A stretch of 57,272 nucleotides of DNA from Bacteroidales bacterium (GTDB taxonomy: Bacteria; Bacteroidota; Bacteroidia; Bacteroidales; Marinilabiliaceae). A model generated the notes under the pieces. That model ran no database searches and was not told the origin of the DNA. It worked only from the letters and a program-made list of their open reading frames with translations. Position numbers and translations under genes: made by a program. Location: NCBI GenBank assembly GCA_017417385.1, contig JAFPZF010000052.1, positions 1 through 57,272 on the forward strand, written 5' to 3'. Shown here in pieces: positions 45,423-52,766 of this stretch (position 1 is the stretch's first letter; each line of letters begins with the position of its first letter).

Positions 45423-46607
45423 TATCGCCGCCCCGAGTCCTATCGCATCAGCGACATTCGGAGTCCCAGCCTCAAAACGCGCCGGCGCGGCGTTATACTC
45501 GGTCCTCTCTATGGTGACGTCCTTGATCATGTTGCCACCTCCCTGCCACGGCTGCATCTTGTCGAGCAGCTCCTTCTTGCCATAGACGACGCCTATGCCG
45601 TGAGGCCCGTAGATCTTATGCCCGCTGAAGACGAAGAAGTCTGCATCGAGGCGCTGCACATCGACTGTCGTATGCGCTATCGACTGCGCCCCGTCTATGA
45701 GGACGGGTATCCCATGCCTGTGTGCTATGTCGATGATCTTCTCGACGTCGTTGATGGTCCCAAAGGTGTTGTTGACGTGACCGACGCTGACGAATCGTGT
45801 CCTCGGCGTTATCAACCGCTCATACTCGCTCAGTATCAGGTCACCATTGCTGTCGATGGGTATCGCCTTCAGATTCGCTCCCCTCTCGTTGCAGACCTGC
45901 TGCCACGGGACTATGTTCGCATGATGGTCGAGGGCCGAGACTATCACCTCGTCGCCCGGCACGAGGAACTGCCGCCCGTAGGTCTGAGCAACGAGGTTTA
46001 TCCCCTCTGTCGTCCCCCTGACGAAGACTATCTCCTCGACGCTCTTGGCATTGATGAACGCCCTCACCTTCTCTCTCGACTCCTCATACGCGTCTGTCGC
46101 ACGAGCCGCAAGGGTGTGTGCACCCCTGTGTATGTTGCTGTTATAGTTGGTATAGTAGTCGGTTAGCTTGTCGATGACGCTCTGGGGCTTCTGCGTCGTC
46201 GCTCCATTGTCGAGCCATACGAGGTCATGCCCGTTCACTTTCTGCCTGAGGACGGGGAAGTCTTTCTTGACGATCTCTGCATTCAGGGTGTCGGTGTCCT
46301 CGTAGTTCATCGCCCGCAGCTTCTCGCTCTCGGGGATCCCAATGCCAAAACCATAGTTGTTGTCGAGCCCTATGCTTCCGAGGCTTCTCTCGGCCCCACT
46401 CTGCACTCCTCCCCTCTGCCCGACTCCGACTATCTGGTCTAGGCTCCTCGCTATGCCCTCGAGGTTCAAGGCCTCGTCGGGTATCACCTCCCGACGCGCC
46501 TCGACTATCTCCTCGGGACAGTACTTCCGAGCCACCTCCCTCAGCAACGCGAACGTCTCCTCCTCGCTCCCCGTGCTCAGGTTGGTTATGTTATCGATTC
46601 CTGTCAT
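45069..46607 (-). CDS. sufS: Cysteine desulfurase with encapsulin-cargo N-terminal extension
   Basis: A 512-residue PLP enzyme that takes sulfur from cysteine. Residues about 1-107 are an extension rich in Gly, Ser and charged residues, with short helices (EETFALLREVARKY); they are not part of SufS and have the look of the disordered targeting domain of encapsulin cargo. The SufS core follows (FPVLRQKVNGHDLVWLDNGA), with PLP lysine K331 (SGHK) and catalytic Cys C469 (RAGHHCAQPA). Its ATG shares one base with the shell stop codon (TAATG), so shell and cargo are coupled. The last 110 residues are repeated at 38909. Confidence 0.9.
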   Translation of the reverse strand: MTGIDNITNLSTGSEEETFALLREVARKYCPEEIVEARREVIPDEALNLEGIARSLDQIVGVGQRGGVQSGAERSLGSIGLDNNYGFGIGIPESEKLRAMNYEDTDTLNAEIVKKDFPVLRQKVNGHDLVWLDNGATTQKPQSVIDKLTDYYTNYNSNIHRGAHTLAARATDAYEESREKVRAFINAKSVEEIVFVRGTTEGINLVAQTYGRQFLVPGDEVIVSALDHHANIVPWQQVCNERGANLKAIPIDSNGDLILSEYERLITPRTRFVSVGHVNNTFGTINDVEKIIDIAHRHGIPVLIDGAQSIAHTTVDVQRLDADFFVFSGHKIYGPHGIGVVYGKKELLDKMQPWQGGGNMIKDVTIERTEYNAAPARFEAGTPNVADAIGLGAAIDYVRAVGMRSIERHEHQLTEYAREQLSQISGVTLIGNPKRRVSVVSFVIEGVSVPETGQLLDKEGIAVRAGHHCAQPALRALGYEMSVRPTFAIYNTKDDVDKLVVAVRKIVASRGR

Positions 46608-48070
46608 TACTTCTCGACTTTATTCCTGTGCTGGTAATCATGATAGTACCCGACCTCAACGTTCTCGAGGACTGCTATCGCATCGTCTGTCAACGACGCC
46701 AGACTGAAATACTTCGTCAGCAGATAAGACGCTACGCCGAACTTGTCCAGCCCCATCAACCGTGCACTCAGCGACGGCGCTATCTCCCCAGGGATTCCGC
46801 TCTGATGGAGCCCGACGACACCCTGGTTCTGCTCGCCGACTCTGACGAGTATGATCTTCGTCGTACCGACGCCCCTGCCGGTCAGGTACTGTCCCTCGAC
46901 CTCGACTTTGTCGGATGGGATGATCGGGACGCCTCTCCAGAGTATTACTCGCGTCCCGTGTATGTCTGTCGTCACCGGCGGGACTCCCCTCCACGTGCAC
47001 TCCCGCTCAAAGGCTGCTATCGCCCTCGGATTGGCTACGAAGAATGATGGCTCCTTCCATACGAGGCTCAACAGCTCGTCAAGATCGTCCGGCGTCGGCG
47101 CCCCATACCTCGTCGAAATCCTATACGCCGGGTCGACCGACGCTATCAGTCCGAATCGGCTGTTGTTGATGAGTTCCCACTCCTGTCTCTCCTTGATGCT
47201 CTCGATCGAGAGGCGTAGCTGCTCCTCGAGCTGGTTGTACGGCCCGTTATACAGGTCGGAGACTCTCGTGTGTACCCTGACGACGGTCTGCAGGGTGTTC
47301 AGCTGATACTCGGTCGGAGTCTCCTCATAGTCGATGTACGTCTCCGGGATTATGTTGTCCTCCTCATGCCCGCTGACGAGGTCTATGTGCTTCTCCCCGT
47401 GCTCGTTGACTGTCGCCCGCAATCTCAACTGGTTCTCTACCGCTGCCTTGAACTGGTCCTTGAACTCGGGTACCTCGTCGATGATCTTCAAGAGCTCCGA
47501 CAGTCTGAGGCTCAACAACGTCGCCGGCGTCAACGCCCTGACTGTCACACTGCTCGACGCCTCACTCGTGATGTCCGCCTCGCCAAAGTACTCGCCGTCC
47601 GAGAGTAGCGCTATCCGCAGCTCCTCCCCGTGAGACCCGTGCTTGATGACCTCTACCTGTCCGCTCCCGACGATGAAGAACTTCTGCTTGTCCTTGCCCT
47701 CGCTGACGAAGTTGTTGCCTATCTCGACGTCCTTTGTCTCAAACGATGAGGCAAGTCTGTCGACTATTCCCTCGTCGATGTCGGTGAAGAGGGCTATGGT
47801 CTTCAGGCTCGATGCCGTCACGCTGATCTTGCCGTCCTCTTTGCTCAGTGCGATGCGCTGGCTCCTCTTGTTCTCGACCTTCGTCCTGTTTACTCTGTAT
47901 GTGCCTCCCGTCACCTGTACCCACGGCAGCAACTTCAATAGCAGCCTCGGGGTGATGCTCCCCATCTGAGGCGCCGTCTTCGCTGTCGTTGCCAGTTTTC
48001 TTGCCGTGCTCGTCGTGACGCTCCTCTGGAGGTTGCCGTCGTTCGTTCCGTTGTTCTCTATTGTTGCCAT
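46607..48070 (-). CDS. Family 2B encapsulin shell protein with cNMP-binding-type domain
   Basis: A 487-residue shell protein. Residues about 1-85 form the N-arm and first HK97 part, about 88-215 a cyclic-nucleotide-binding-type domain (ALFTDIDEGIVDRLASSF, FFIVGSGQVEVI, YFGEADI), and about 220-487 the rest of the HK97 fold (SRFGLIASVDPAYRIS, FFVANPRAIAAFE, LTGRGVGTTKIILVRVG). This arrangement is that of family 2B encapsulins; automatic annotation tends to call such proteins Crp-like regulators. The Arg that binds cyclic-nucleotide phosphate in CRP is replaced (EASSSVTVRA). The neighbouring desulfurase is the expected cargo. Confidence 0.88.
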   Translation of the reverse strand: MATIENNGTNDGNLQRSVTTSTARKLATTAKTAPQMGSITPRLLLKLLPWVQVTGGTYRVNRTKVENKRSQRIALSKEDGKISVTASSLKTIALFTDIDEGIVDRLASSFETKDVEIGNNFVSEGKDKQKFFIVGSGQVEVIKHGSHGEELRIALLSDGEYFGEADITSEASSSVTVRALTPATLLSLRLSELLKIIDEVPEFKDQFKAAVENQLRLRATVNEHGEKHIDLVSGHEEDNIIPETYIDYEETPTEYQLNTLQTVVRVHTRVSDLYNGPYNQLEEQLRLSIESIKERQEWELINNSRFGLIASVDPAYRISTRYGAPTPDDLDELLSLVWKEPSFFVANPRAIAAFERECTWRGVPPVTTDIHGTRVILWRGVPIIPSDKVEVEGQYLTGRGVGTTKIILVRVGEQNQGVVGLHQSGIPGEIAPSLSARLMGLDKFGVASYLLTKYFSLASLTDDAIAVLENVEVGYYHDYQHRNKVEK

Positions 48071-48122
48071 TTTCTATTTTGTTTATTTTGTTTGTTGTAT
48101 TGGTTTCTGTTCGTTTTTATGA

Positions 48123-48179
48123 GGGAACTTCTAGATATTAGGTTTTGCAAGGCAGTAAAACCCATTTACAGAAGTTCGC
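48123..48179. repeat. Short inverted-repeat element (mini-MITE-like)
   Basis: Ends GGGAACTTCTAGATATT (48123-48139) and, on the other strand, GCGAACTTCTGTAAATG (48179-48163) resemble the termini of the larger element at 48453-48713. Between them are about 20 bp only. It lies between the TusA-like gene and the shell gene and may be a solo derivative. Confidence 0.5.
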
Positions 48180-48189
48180 TTTTCTCGCC

Positions 48190-48414
48190 CTACTTCTCTA
48201 TGACGACCCGATACGTCGTCCCCTCGACATGCTCTGTCGAGAGCACCTTGTAGCCCTGCTCCTGCGCATTCCTCGGGACGTTGTCGAGCGGCTCACCCTC
48301 GCTCAGCAGAACTTCCAGCGTCTCGCCCTTCTGCAGCTTCGTCAACTCTATCTTCGTCCGGACAAACGTCATCGGGCAATGCTCCTTCGTGATGTCTAAT
48401 GTCTTTGTTGCCAT
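48190..48414 (-). CDS. TusA-like sulfur carrier protein
   Basis: A 74-residue protein of the TusA/SirA fold. The active cysteine is C13 in EHCPMTFVRTK, where classic TusA has CPxP; the CPMTF form is found in a sulfurtransferase subgroup of the family. The C-terminal GTTYRVVIEK is also typical. TusA proteins take persulfide sulfur from cysteine desulfurases and pass it on, which fits the desulfurase two genes away. Confidence 0.85.
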   Translation of the reverse strand: MATKTLDITKEHCPMTFVRTKIELTKLQKGETLEVLLSEGEPLDNVPRNAQEQGYKVLSTEHVEGTTYRVVIEK

Positions 48415-48452
48415 TGTATTCTATCTGTTTTGCGTTTCCTATCATTGCTTAT

Positions 48453-48713
48453 GGGAAGTTCTAGAAATTAGATTTTTCACTTGTGCGATTAAGCGAGTGC
48501 AATAGAGCTTGCTCTAATTGCCGAGCGGTAGCACATGAGGCGAAGCCAAGGCGCACGAGGCGTTGAATACCGGAGTGTACTGGAGTACATGAGGATTTTA
48601 ACGTCCGAAGTGCAACATTCCGATTAAGCGAGAGCAATGGAGCTTGCTCCTATTGCCGAGCGTGAGGAATGAAGGCAACGCCAACGCCGAAAAAGCAATT
48701 TATAGAAATTCCC
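48453..48713. repeat. MITE-like element with terminal inverted repeats
   Basis: 261 bp with terminal repeats GGGAAGTTCTAGAAATT (48453-48469) and, on the minus strand, GGGAATTTCTATAAATT (48713-48697), 15 of 17 identical. Inside are palindromic CAATAGAGCTTGCTCTAATTG and CAATGGAGCTTGCTCCTATTG units and CGATTAAGCGAG. It is non-coding and fills most of the 304-bp gap between the TusA- and DsrE-like genes. A second copy lies at 1-263. Confidence 0.75.
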
Positions 48714-48718
48714 TTCCA

Positions 48719-49198
48719 TTATATAAACAGGGTCTGCCCCCCTTCGCTCAACCTCAAGAACGACGCCACCCCGAGCACATCCTTCACCTCCGGTATGAAG
48801 TCCTCCTTCTTGAGTCCCAACACGTGCATCGCCATCTCGCACGCATACATGTTGACCCCCAGCACCTTCGCAGCCTCTACGAGCTCCTCCAGAGTCGCCA
48901 CGTTGTTCTTCTTCATCAGGCTCCGGAATATCTTCGGACCTATCCCCCAGAAGTTGAATCGCGTCGTTGGCGTCACGCTAAGTCCACCCATCATGAAGCC
49001 GAATATCTTTGTCAGCCAGTTTCCTCCGACAAACGACCGACCCTTCTTCACCTTGATGGCGTCCAGCCCCCAGAACGTGAAAAAGAGGTTCACCTCATAT
49101 CCGACTGCCGCCGCGCCTGTCGCCAAAGTGAAGACTGCTGTCAGCTTGTCAAAGTCCCCACTGAACGCTATAATGCTTAGTTTCTTCTCCTGTGCCAT
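48719..49198 (-). CDS. DsrE2-like sulfur-transfer protein
   Basis: A 159-residue protein of the DsrE/DsrF/DrsH-like superfamily (DsrE2 or peroxiredoxin-like type). It has LSIIAFSGDFDKLTAVFTLA, a hydrophobic middle with FFTFWGLDAIKV, and the conserved cysteine C120 in NMYACEMAMHVLGL. Relatives carry persulfide sulfur between TusA and other partners. It starts a sub-operon with a promoter box at 49328-49335, followed by the TusA-like gene, the shell gene and the desulfurase. Confidence 0.82.
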   Translation of the reverse strand: MAQEKKLSIIAFSGDFDKLTAVFTLATGAAAVGYEVNLFFTFWGLDAIKVKKGRSFVGGNWLTKIFGFMMGGLSVTPTTRFNFWGIGPKIFRSLMKKNNVATLEELVEAAKVLGVNMYACEMAMHVLGLKKEDFIPEVKDVLGVASFLRLSEGGQTLFI

Positions 49199-49327
49199 TT
49201 CTGTCTGTTATTCTTGCTCAATATCTATTATCCACCTCCCCTACGTTCCTATGCGCAATTTTCTTCACTTTCTTCTATTTGCAGTGTACTCAAACGCATA
49301 TTTACGTATTCTTGGAAGTATATACTG

Positions 49328-49358
49328 CAAAATTAGCAATGTTAGAATTAATATCCAA
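49328..49358 (-). promoter_or_regulatory. Promoter of the dsrE2-tusA-encapsulin-desulfurase genes
   Basis: On the minus strand the minus-7 box is TAATTTTG (49335-49328) and a TTG (49358-49356) lies 20 nt before it, near the normal spacing. Transcription would start near 49321, with a leader of about 120 nt. It lies in the 364-bp gap between hcyD and dsrE2, which also holds two tandem copies of GGTTAGACCTG (49434-49455) and the terminator at 49500. Confidence 0.5.
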
Positions 49359-49499
49359 TACCAACCTGATATTATTTTCCCTACCACGTTTATGGCATCT
49401 TCCCGCTCTCCATACCGCACCTATATGCCACTCAGGTTAGACCTGGGTTAGACCTGGTATAGAGATGCTCCCCTTCTCCTCCAACATTCTCACCCCACT

Positions 49500-49530
49500 A
49501 AAAAACATCGGGGCGAGACTTCCGCCCCAC
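49500..49530 (-). terminator. Rho-independent terminator of the hcyS-hcyF-hcyD genes
   Basis: Read on the minus strand: stem GGGGCG (49528-49523), loop, CGCCCC (49515-49510), then GATG and six Ts (49505-49500). It lies 35 bp after the JAMM protease gene and separates that group from dsrE2. Confidence 0.7.
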
Positions 49531-49562
49531 CCCGACTGTCAATAGTTTTCTTCTTATTGGCC

Positions 49563-49964
49563 TTAACTCTCCCCCTCAACAAGCACCTGCTTCTCAACGA
49601 CTGCCTTGTCCTTTATCTTGAACGAGTTGACGTTCACCACCCCGTCGAGCAACGACACTATGACGTACTCTATCGTCGGGTCCGCAGCAAGCCGCAAGTC
49701 CTCCTCCGACGGCCGCGACGGCGACGCAGGATGGCTATGCCAGTTGGCTACTATCCTCAGCCCCTTCTCTCTCGCATACCTCATCGCCGCAAACTGCGCC
49801 TTCGGGTCAAGCGTGAAATGCTCCTCCGAATGGTCTATGTTCTCCATCGCATAGTTCTCGGTCACGACATCTCCCTTCCCGAGCAACAGCCCGCACGCCT
49901 CTATCGGCGCCTCAGCCTTGGCGGTCCTGACTATCTCGTCGAGTATCTCTCTGCCTATCTCCAT
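49563..49964 (-). CDS. hcyD: JAMM/MPN+ metalloprotease (HcyD/Mec+-like)
   Basis: A 133-residue zinc isopeptidase of the M67 family. The JAMM motif is complete: E22 and the block HSHPASPSRPSEED with H76, H78, S86 and D89. Relatives trim residues after the GG of ThiS-like carriers (HcyD of Wolinella) or release cysteine from CysO (Mec+). Because the carrier encoded two genes upstream ends GGGAA, its most likely job is removing the terminal alanines. It lies 5 bp after the E1 gene. Confidence 0.85.
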   Translation of the reverse strand: MEIGREILDEIVRTAKAEAPIEACGLLLGKGDVVTENYAMENIDHSEEHFTLDPKAQFAAMRYAREKGLRIVANWHSHPASPSRPSEEDLRLAADPTIEYVIVSLLDGVVNVNSFKIKDKAVVEKQVLVEGES

Positions 49965-49969
49965 AGCAC

Positions 49970-50779
49970 TTAGTGTTTCTTCAGGTCACACGCGGCCTGC
50001 TCGTAGTCTATCAACTTGTCTATCGTCGGATTCTTTCCGCATATCGGGCACTTCTCGCCCTTCTTGACATTGAAGGTCTTGAAGTTCATCGTCTTCGCGT
50101 CAAACGTCAACAGCTTGTTGGTCAACAGCTCCCCGACTCCCGTGAAGTACTTCAGGACCTCCGCCGCCTGTATCGTACCGAGCATACCGGCTATGGCTCC
50201 GAGGACCCCCGCCTGCGAGCACGTCGGCACTGCTCCTACTGGGGGCGGCTCCTTGAAGAGGCACCTGTAACATGCCGAGCCTGGCACGTGGGTGAACGTC
50301 TGCCCGTTGAACCTCAATATGCCTCCGTGGCTGAACGGCTTCCCCGCCATCACGCACGCATCGTTGATCAAAAACTTGACTGGGAAATTATCCGTCCCGT
50401 CGACTATGAAGTCATACTTGCTGATTATTTCGAGTGCATTCCCGCTCCAGAGGAAGTCCTGATATGTCTCGACTTTGACGTCGGGATTTATCGCCCTTAT
50501 CTTCTCAGCTGCACTCTCTACCTTGGGTCTCCCGACGTCCTTTGTGAAGTGTATCACTTGCCTCTGGAGGTTCGAGAGATCGACGACGTCTGCGTCTATC
50601 AACCCTATCCTTCCGATACCAGCCGCAGCAAGGTATAGGCTCACCGGAGCCCCGAGCCCGCCCGCCCCTACGACGAGGACGCTCGCATTCATTATCTTCT
50701 CCTGACCCTCGACGCCGACATCCTGAAGCAATATGTGCCTCGAGTAGCGTACTATCTGGTCTTCGTTTAGCTCTATCAT
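49970..50779 (-). CDS. hcyF: ThiF/MoeB-type adenylyltransferase (HcyF-like E1)
   Basis: A 269-residue E1-like enzyme that adenylates the C-terminal Gly of a ubiquitin-like sulfur carrier. It has GAGGLGAPVSLYLA (nucleotide loop), SNLQRQVIHF, DGTDNFPVKFLINDAC, and zinc cysteines in CYRC and CPIC. There is no rhodanese domain, so sulfur must come from another donor. Its start overlaps the carrier gene by 4 bp (ATGA). ThiF or MoeB proper are alternatives; context favours the Hcy type. Confidence 0.82.
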   Translation of the reverse strand: MIELNEDQIVRYSRHILLQDVGVEGQEKIMNASVLVVGAGGLGAPVSLYLAAAGIGRIGLIDADVVDLSNLQRQVIHFTKDVGRPKVESAAEKIRAINPDVKVETYQDFLWSGNALEIISKYDFIVDGTDNFPVKFLINDACVMAGKPFSHGGILRFNGQTFTHVPGSACYRCLFKEPPPVGAVPTCSQAGVLGAIAGMLGTIQAAEVLKYFTGVGELLTNKLLTFDAKTMNFKTFNVKKGEKCPICGKNPTIDKLIDYEQAACDLKKH

Positions 50780-50988
50780 GCCGCACCTCCTCCCATGAAG
50801 TACAGGAAGTCTATGCTGTCACCTTCCTTGATCACTGTCCTGTCCCACTCCTCGCGCTCCGCAAACTGCTCGTTCAGCTGGACCGAGACCATATCTGGCT
50901 GCAACACTCCGCTCTCCTCTATCAACGCCTTCAACGTGATGCCGTCGCGGACTTCCTTGCTCTCGCCGTTTACTGTTATCTTTGCCAT
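50776..50988 (-). CDS. hcyS: ThiS/MoaD-like sulfur carrier with GGGAA tail (HcyS-like)
   Basis: A 70-residue ubiquitin-fold sulfur carrier. It opens with ITVNGESKEVRDG and ends YFMGGGAA. Active carriers such as ThiS end in Gly-Gly; here two alanines follow, so it needs trimming before adenylation. The same logic is established for HcyS in Wolinella succinogenes, where HcyD and HcyF act on it and the thiocarboxylate gives sulfur for homocysteine. Both partner genes follow directly. It is the first gene of this group, with a promoter box at 51068-51075. Confidence 0.85.
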   Translation of the reverse strand: MAKITVNGESKEVRDGITLKALIEESGVLQPDMVSVQLNEQFAEREEWDRTVIKEGDSIDFLYFMGGGAA

Positions 50989-51067
50989 GTCTGTCTATGT
51001 TGTTTTATTATTGTCTGTTCCTATTGTTGTCCCGAGGACCCGCACTGCTCATCCTCGTTTCTGCTTG

Positions 51068-51075
51068 CAAAGTTA
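51068..51075 (-). promoter_or_regulatory. Minus-7 box of the hcyS operon
   Basis: TAACTTTG on the minus strand, an exact TAnnTTTG, with ATTG about 20 nt upstream as minus-33. Transcription would start about 73 nt before hcyS. Confidence 0.5.
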
Positions 51076-51120
51076 CGTCGTCACGCTCTTTCTGGCAATA
51101 ACTTTGATATGTTATCTTTC

Positions 51121-51136
51121 TACCACTGATGTGGTA
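51121..51136. promoter_or_regulatory. Inverted repeat between divergent sulfur genes
   Basis: TACCAC-TGAT-GTGGTA is a perfect 6-bp inverted repeat centred between the hcyS and sulfhydrylase promoters. A looser pair GTATAG (51144-51149) / CTATAC (51168-51173) lies next to it. A dimeric regulator controlling both directions could bind here; which one is unknown. Confidence 0.4.
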
Positions 51137-51175
51137 TTTTGCAGTATAGCTATTCTATTTCTGATTTCTATACCA

Positions 51176-51183
51176 TAATTTTG
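51176..51183 (+). promoter_or_regulatory. Minus-7 box of the O-acetylhomoserine sulfhydrylase gene
   Basis: TAATTTTG fits TAnnTTTG and lies 29 nt before the ATG at 51213, giving a leader of about 22 nt. Confidence 0.5.
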
Positions 51184-51212
51184 TCCTGCAAATATAGAAA
51201 CGGACAGCAATT

Positions 51213-52448
51213 ATGAATGCTCAGACAAAGATCATCAAATCCCCATTCCAGAAGCCCGACGCCCACGGCGCCCTCGCTATGCCGGTCTACTACTCCGCAG
51301 CCTTCGAGTTCCCCTCAGCCAAGGCTATGAGCGACGCCTTCTGCGGCCGCTCTCCTTCCCACTCCTACTCTCGTATATCGAACCCGACTGTCGCCTTCCT
51401 CGAGGATCGTGTCAAGACGGTCACGGGCGCCATTAGCGTCACCGCTCTCACCTCCGGTATGGCGGCTATCTCCTACTCGCTCCTCGCTGTCTCCGCCGCT
51501 GGCCTCAACATCGTCGCCTCCAAGCACCTCTTCGGCAACAGCGTGTCCCTCATGCGAGACACTCTCGGCGGTCTCGGCGTCGAAGTGCGTTTCGTGGACT
51601 TCCGGGACATCAACGAGGTCGCTGCCGCTATCGACGACAAGACCTGCGCCGTCTTCTTCGAGATTATTACTAACCCTCAGCTCTTTGTCACCGACATCAG
51701 GGCTGTCGCCCGTCTGGCTCACGACGCCTCCGTCCCTGTCATCGCCGACACTACTATTATTCCTTTCACTGAATTCTCCTCCCGCGAGCTCGGCGTCGAC
51801 ATCGAGGTCGTGTCAAGTACTAAATATGTCTCCGGCGGCGGCACTGGTCTCGGCGGCCTCCTGATAGACAACGGTATCTTCGACTGGTCTAAGTCTCACA
51901 CCCCAGCCCTCAAGTCGCTCGCCTCCAAGGTCAGCGGTCGCCTCGCCCTCACCGCCCGCGTCAAGACGGAACTTCTGACGAACGTGGGCGCTATCATGAC
52001 TCCCCAGGTTGCCTATATGGAGACTCTCGGCCTCGAAGCGCTCTCCCTCCGCTACCGCCAGCAGTCTCAGTCGGCCTTCTTCCTCGCCCAGCACTGCCAG
52101 TCGCTCCCGGGTATCTCGCGAGTCAACTACGCGGCTCTCGACGGCAACCCCTACAAGGAGCTCGTCGAGAGTCAGTTTCACTCCCTCCCCGGCGCTGTCT
52201 TCACTATCGACGTCGCCTCTCCCGAAGCCGCCTTCTCTTTCATCGACCACCTGTCGGTCATCCACCGCGCGACGAATCTCTTCGACAACCGCTCTCTGGC
52301 TATTCACCCGGCCTCTACTATCTTCGGCCGCTTCACCCCCGCTCAGCGCGAGGCTATGGGCGTCCTCGATACCACTATCCGCCTCAGCATCGGCCTCGAA
52401 GACCCTCAGGACCTCCTCGCAGACATTGCTCAGGCTCTCAACGCCTGA
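51213..52448 (+). CDS. metY: O-acetylhomoserine sulfhydrylase-like PLP enzyme
   Basis: A 411-residue enzyme of the Cys/Met-metabolism PLP family. It has YSRISNPTVAFLEDRV (cofactor-phosphate loop), SGMAAISYSLLA, and the PLP lysine K204 in SSTKYVSGGGTGLGG. MetY and its relatives make homocysteine from O-acetylhomoserine and sulfide or a thiocarboxylate donor. It is divergent from the hcy genes, as expected for the acceptor enzyme of HcyS. Cystathionine gamma-synthase or methionine gamma-lyase are alternatives within the same family that the sequence alone does not exclude. Confidence 0.82.
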   Translation: MNAQTKIIKSPFQKPDAHGALAMPVYYSAAFEFPSAKAMSDAFCGRSPSHSYSRISNPTVAFLEDRVKTVTGAISVTALTSGMAAISYSLLAVSAAGLNIVASKHLFGNSVSLMRDTLGGLGVEVRFVDFRDINEVAAAIDDKTCAVFFEIITNPQLFVTDIRAVARLAHDASVPVIADTTIIPFTEFSSRELGVDIEVVSSTKYVSGGGTGLGGLLIDNGIFDWSKSHTPALKSLASKVSGRLALTARVKTELLTNVGAIMTPQVAYMETLGLEALSLRYRQQSQSAFFLAQHCQSLPGISRVNYAALDGNPYKELVESQFHSLPGAVFTIDVASPEAAFSFIDHLSVIHRATNLFDNRSLAIHPASTIFGRFTPAQREAMGVLDTTIRLSIGLEDPQDLLADIAQALNA

Positions 52449-52467
52449 CCTCTCCACTCTGTGCCGT

Positions 52468-52522
52468 TCCGAGCCTAAGACCTCGCCACTCCTCTCTTGG
52501 CGTCGCCTTAGGCTCGGATTTC
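52468..52522 (+). terminator. Terminator-like inverted repeat after metY
   Basis: A perfect 12-bp stem TCCGAGCCTAAG (52468-52479) / CTTAGGCTCGGA (52507-52518) with a 27-nt loop that can pair further, followed by TTTCT. The rest of the 318-bp gap to the next gene is C-rich and then A-rich, with no gene that I recognise. Confidence 0.55.
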
Positions 52523-52766
52523 TGCCCGCCCCTCCCCTTCTCTCCCCTTCCCCAACACCCCTATGCTCGATTTTGCCTTTTCCACTTTGAGCGGAATGCG
52601 CCTTCCTGCTCCTCCTTTTCAATGACCGCCGAGATGCTCTTCCCTACCACAAAACCCTTCCTAAACATCTTTTCTACAAAAAAAGGAAAAAAATCCTCCC
52701 TCTCAATACGTGTTTCTATCACTTCAGTTGTCTACAGTATGAAAACATGACAAAAAAGGCGAGGCA

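Noticed and set aside
46607-48070. Crp/Fnr-type transcription factor
   Set aside because: There is a cNMP-binding-type domain but no helix-turn-helix. The rest of the protein has the HK97-type encapsulin pattern and the next gene is a typical cargo.
49199-49562. tRNA or small RNA gene in the gap between hcyD and dsrE2
   Set aside because: No cloverleaf pattern could be found by eye. The gap is explained by a terminator, a promoter box and short repeats.
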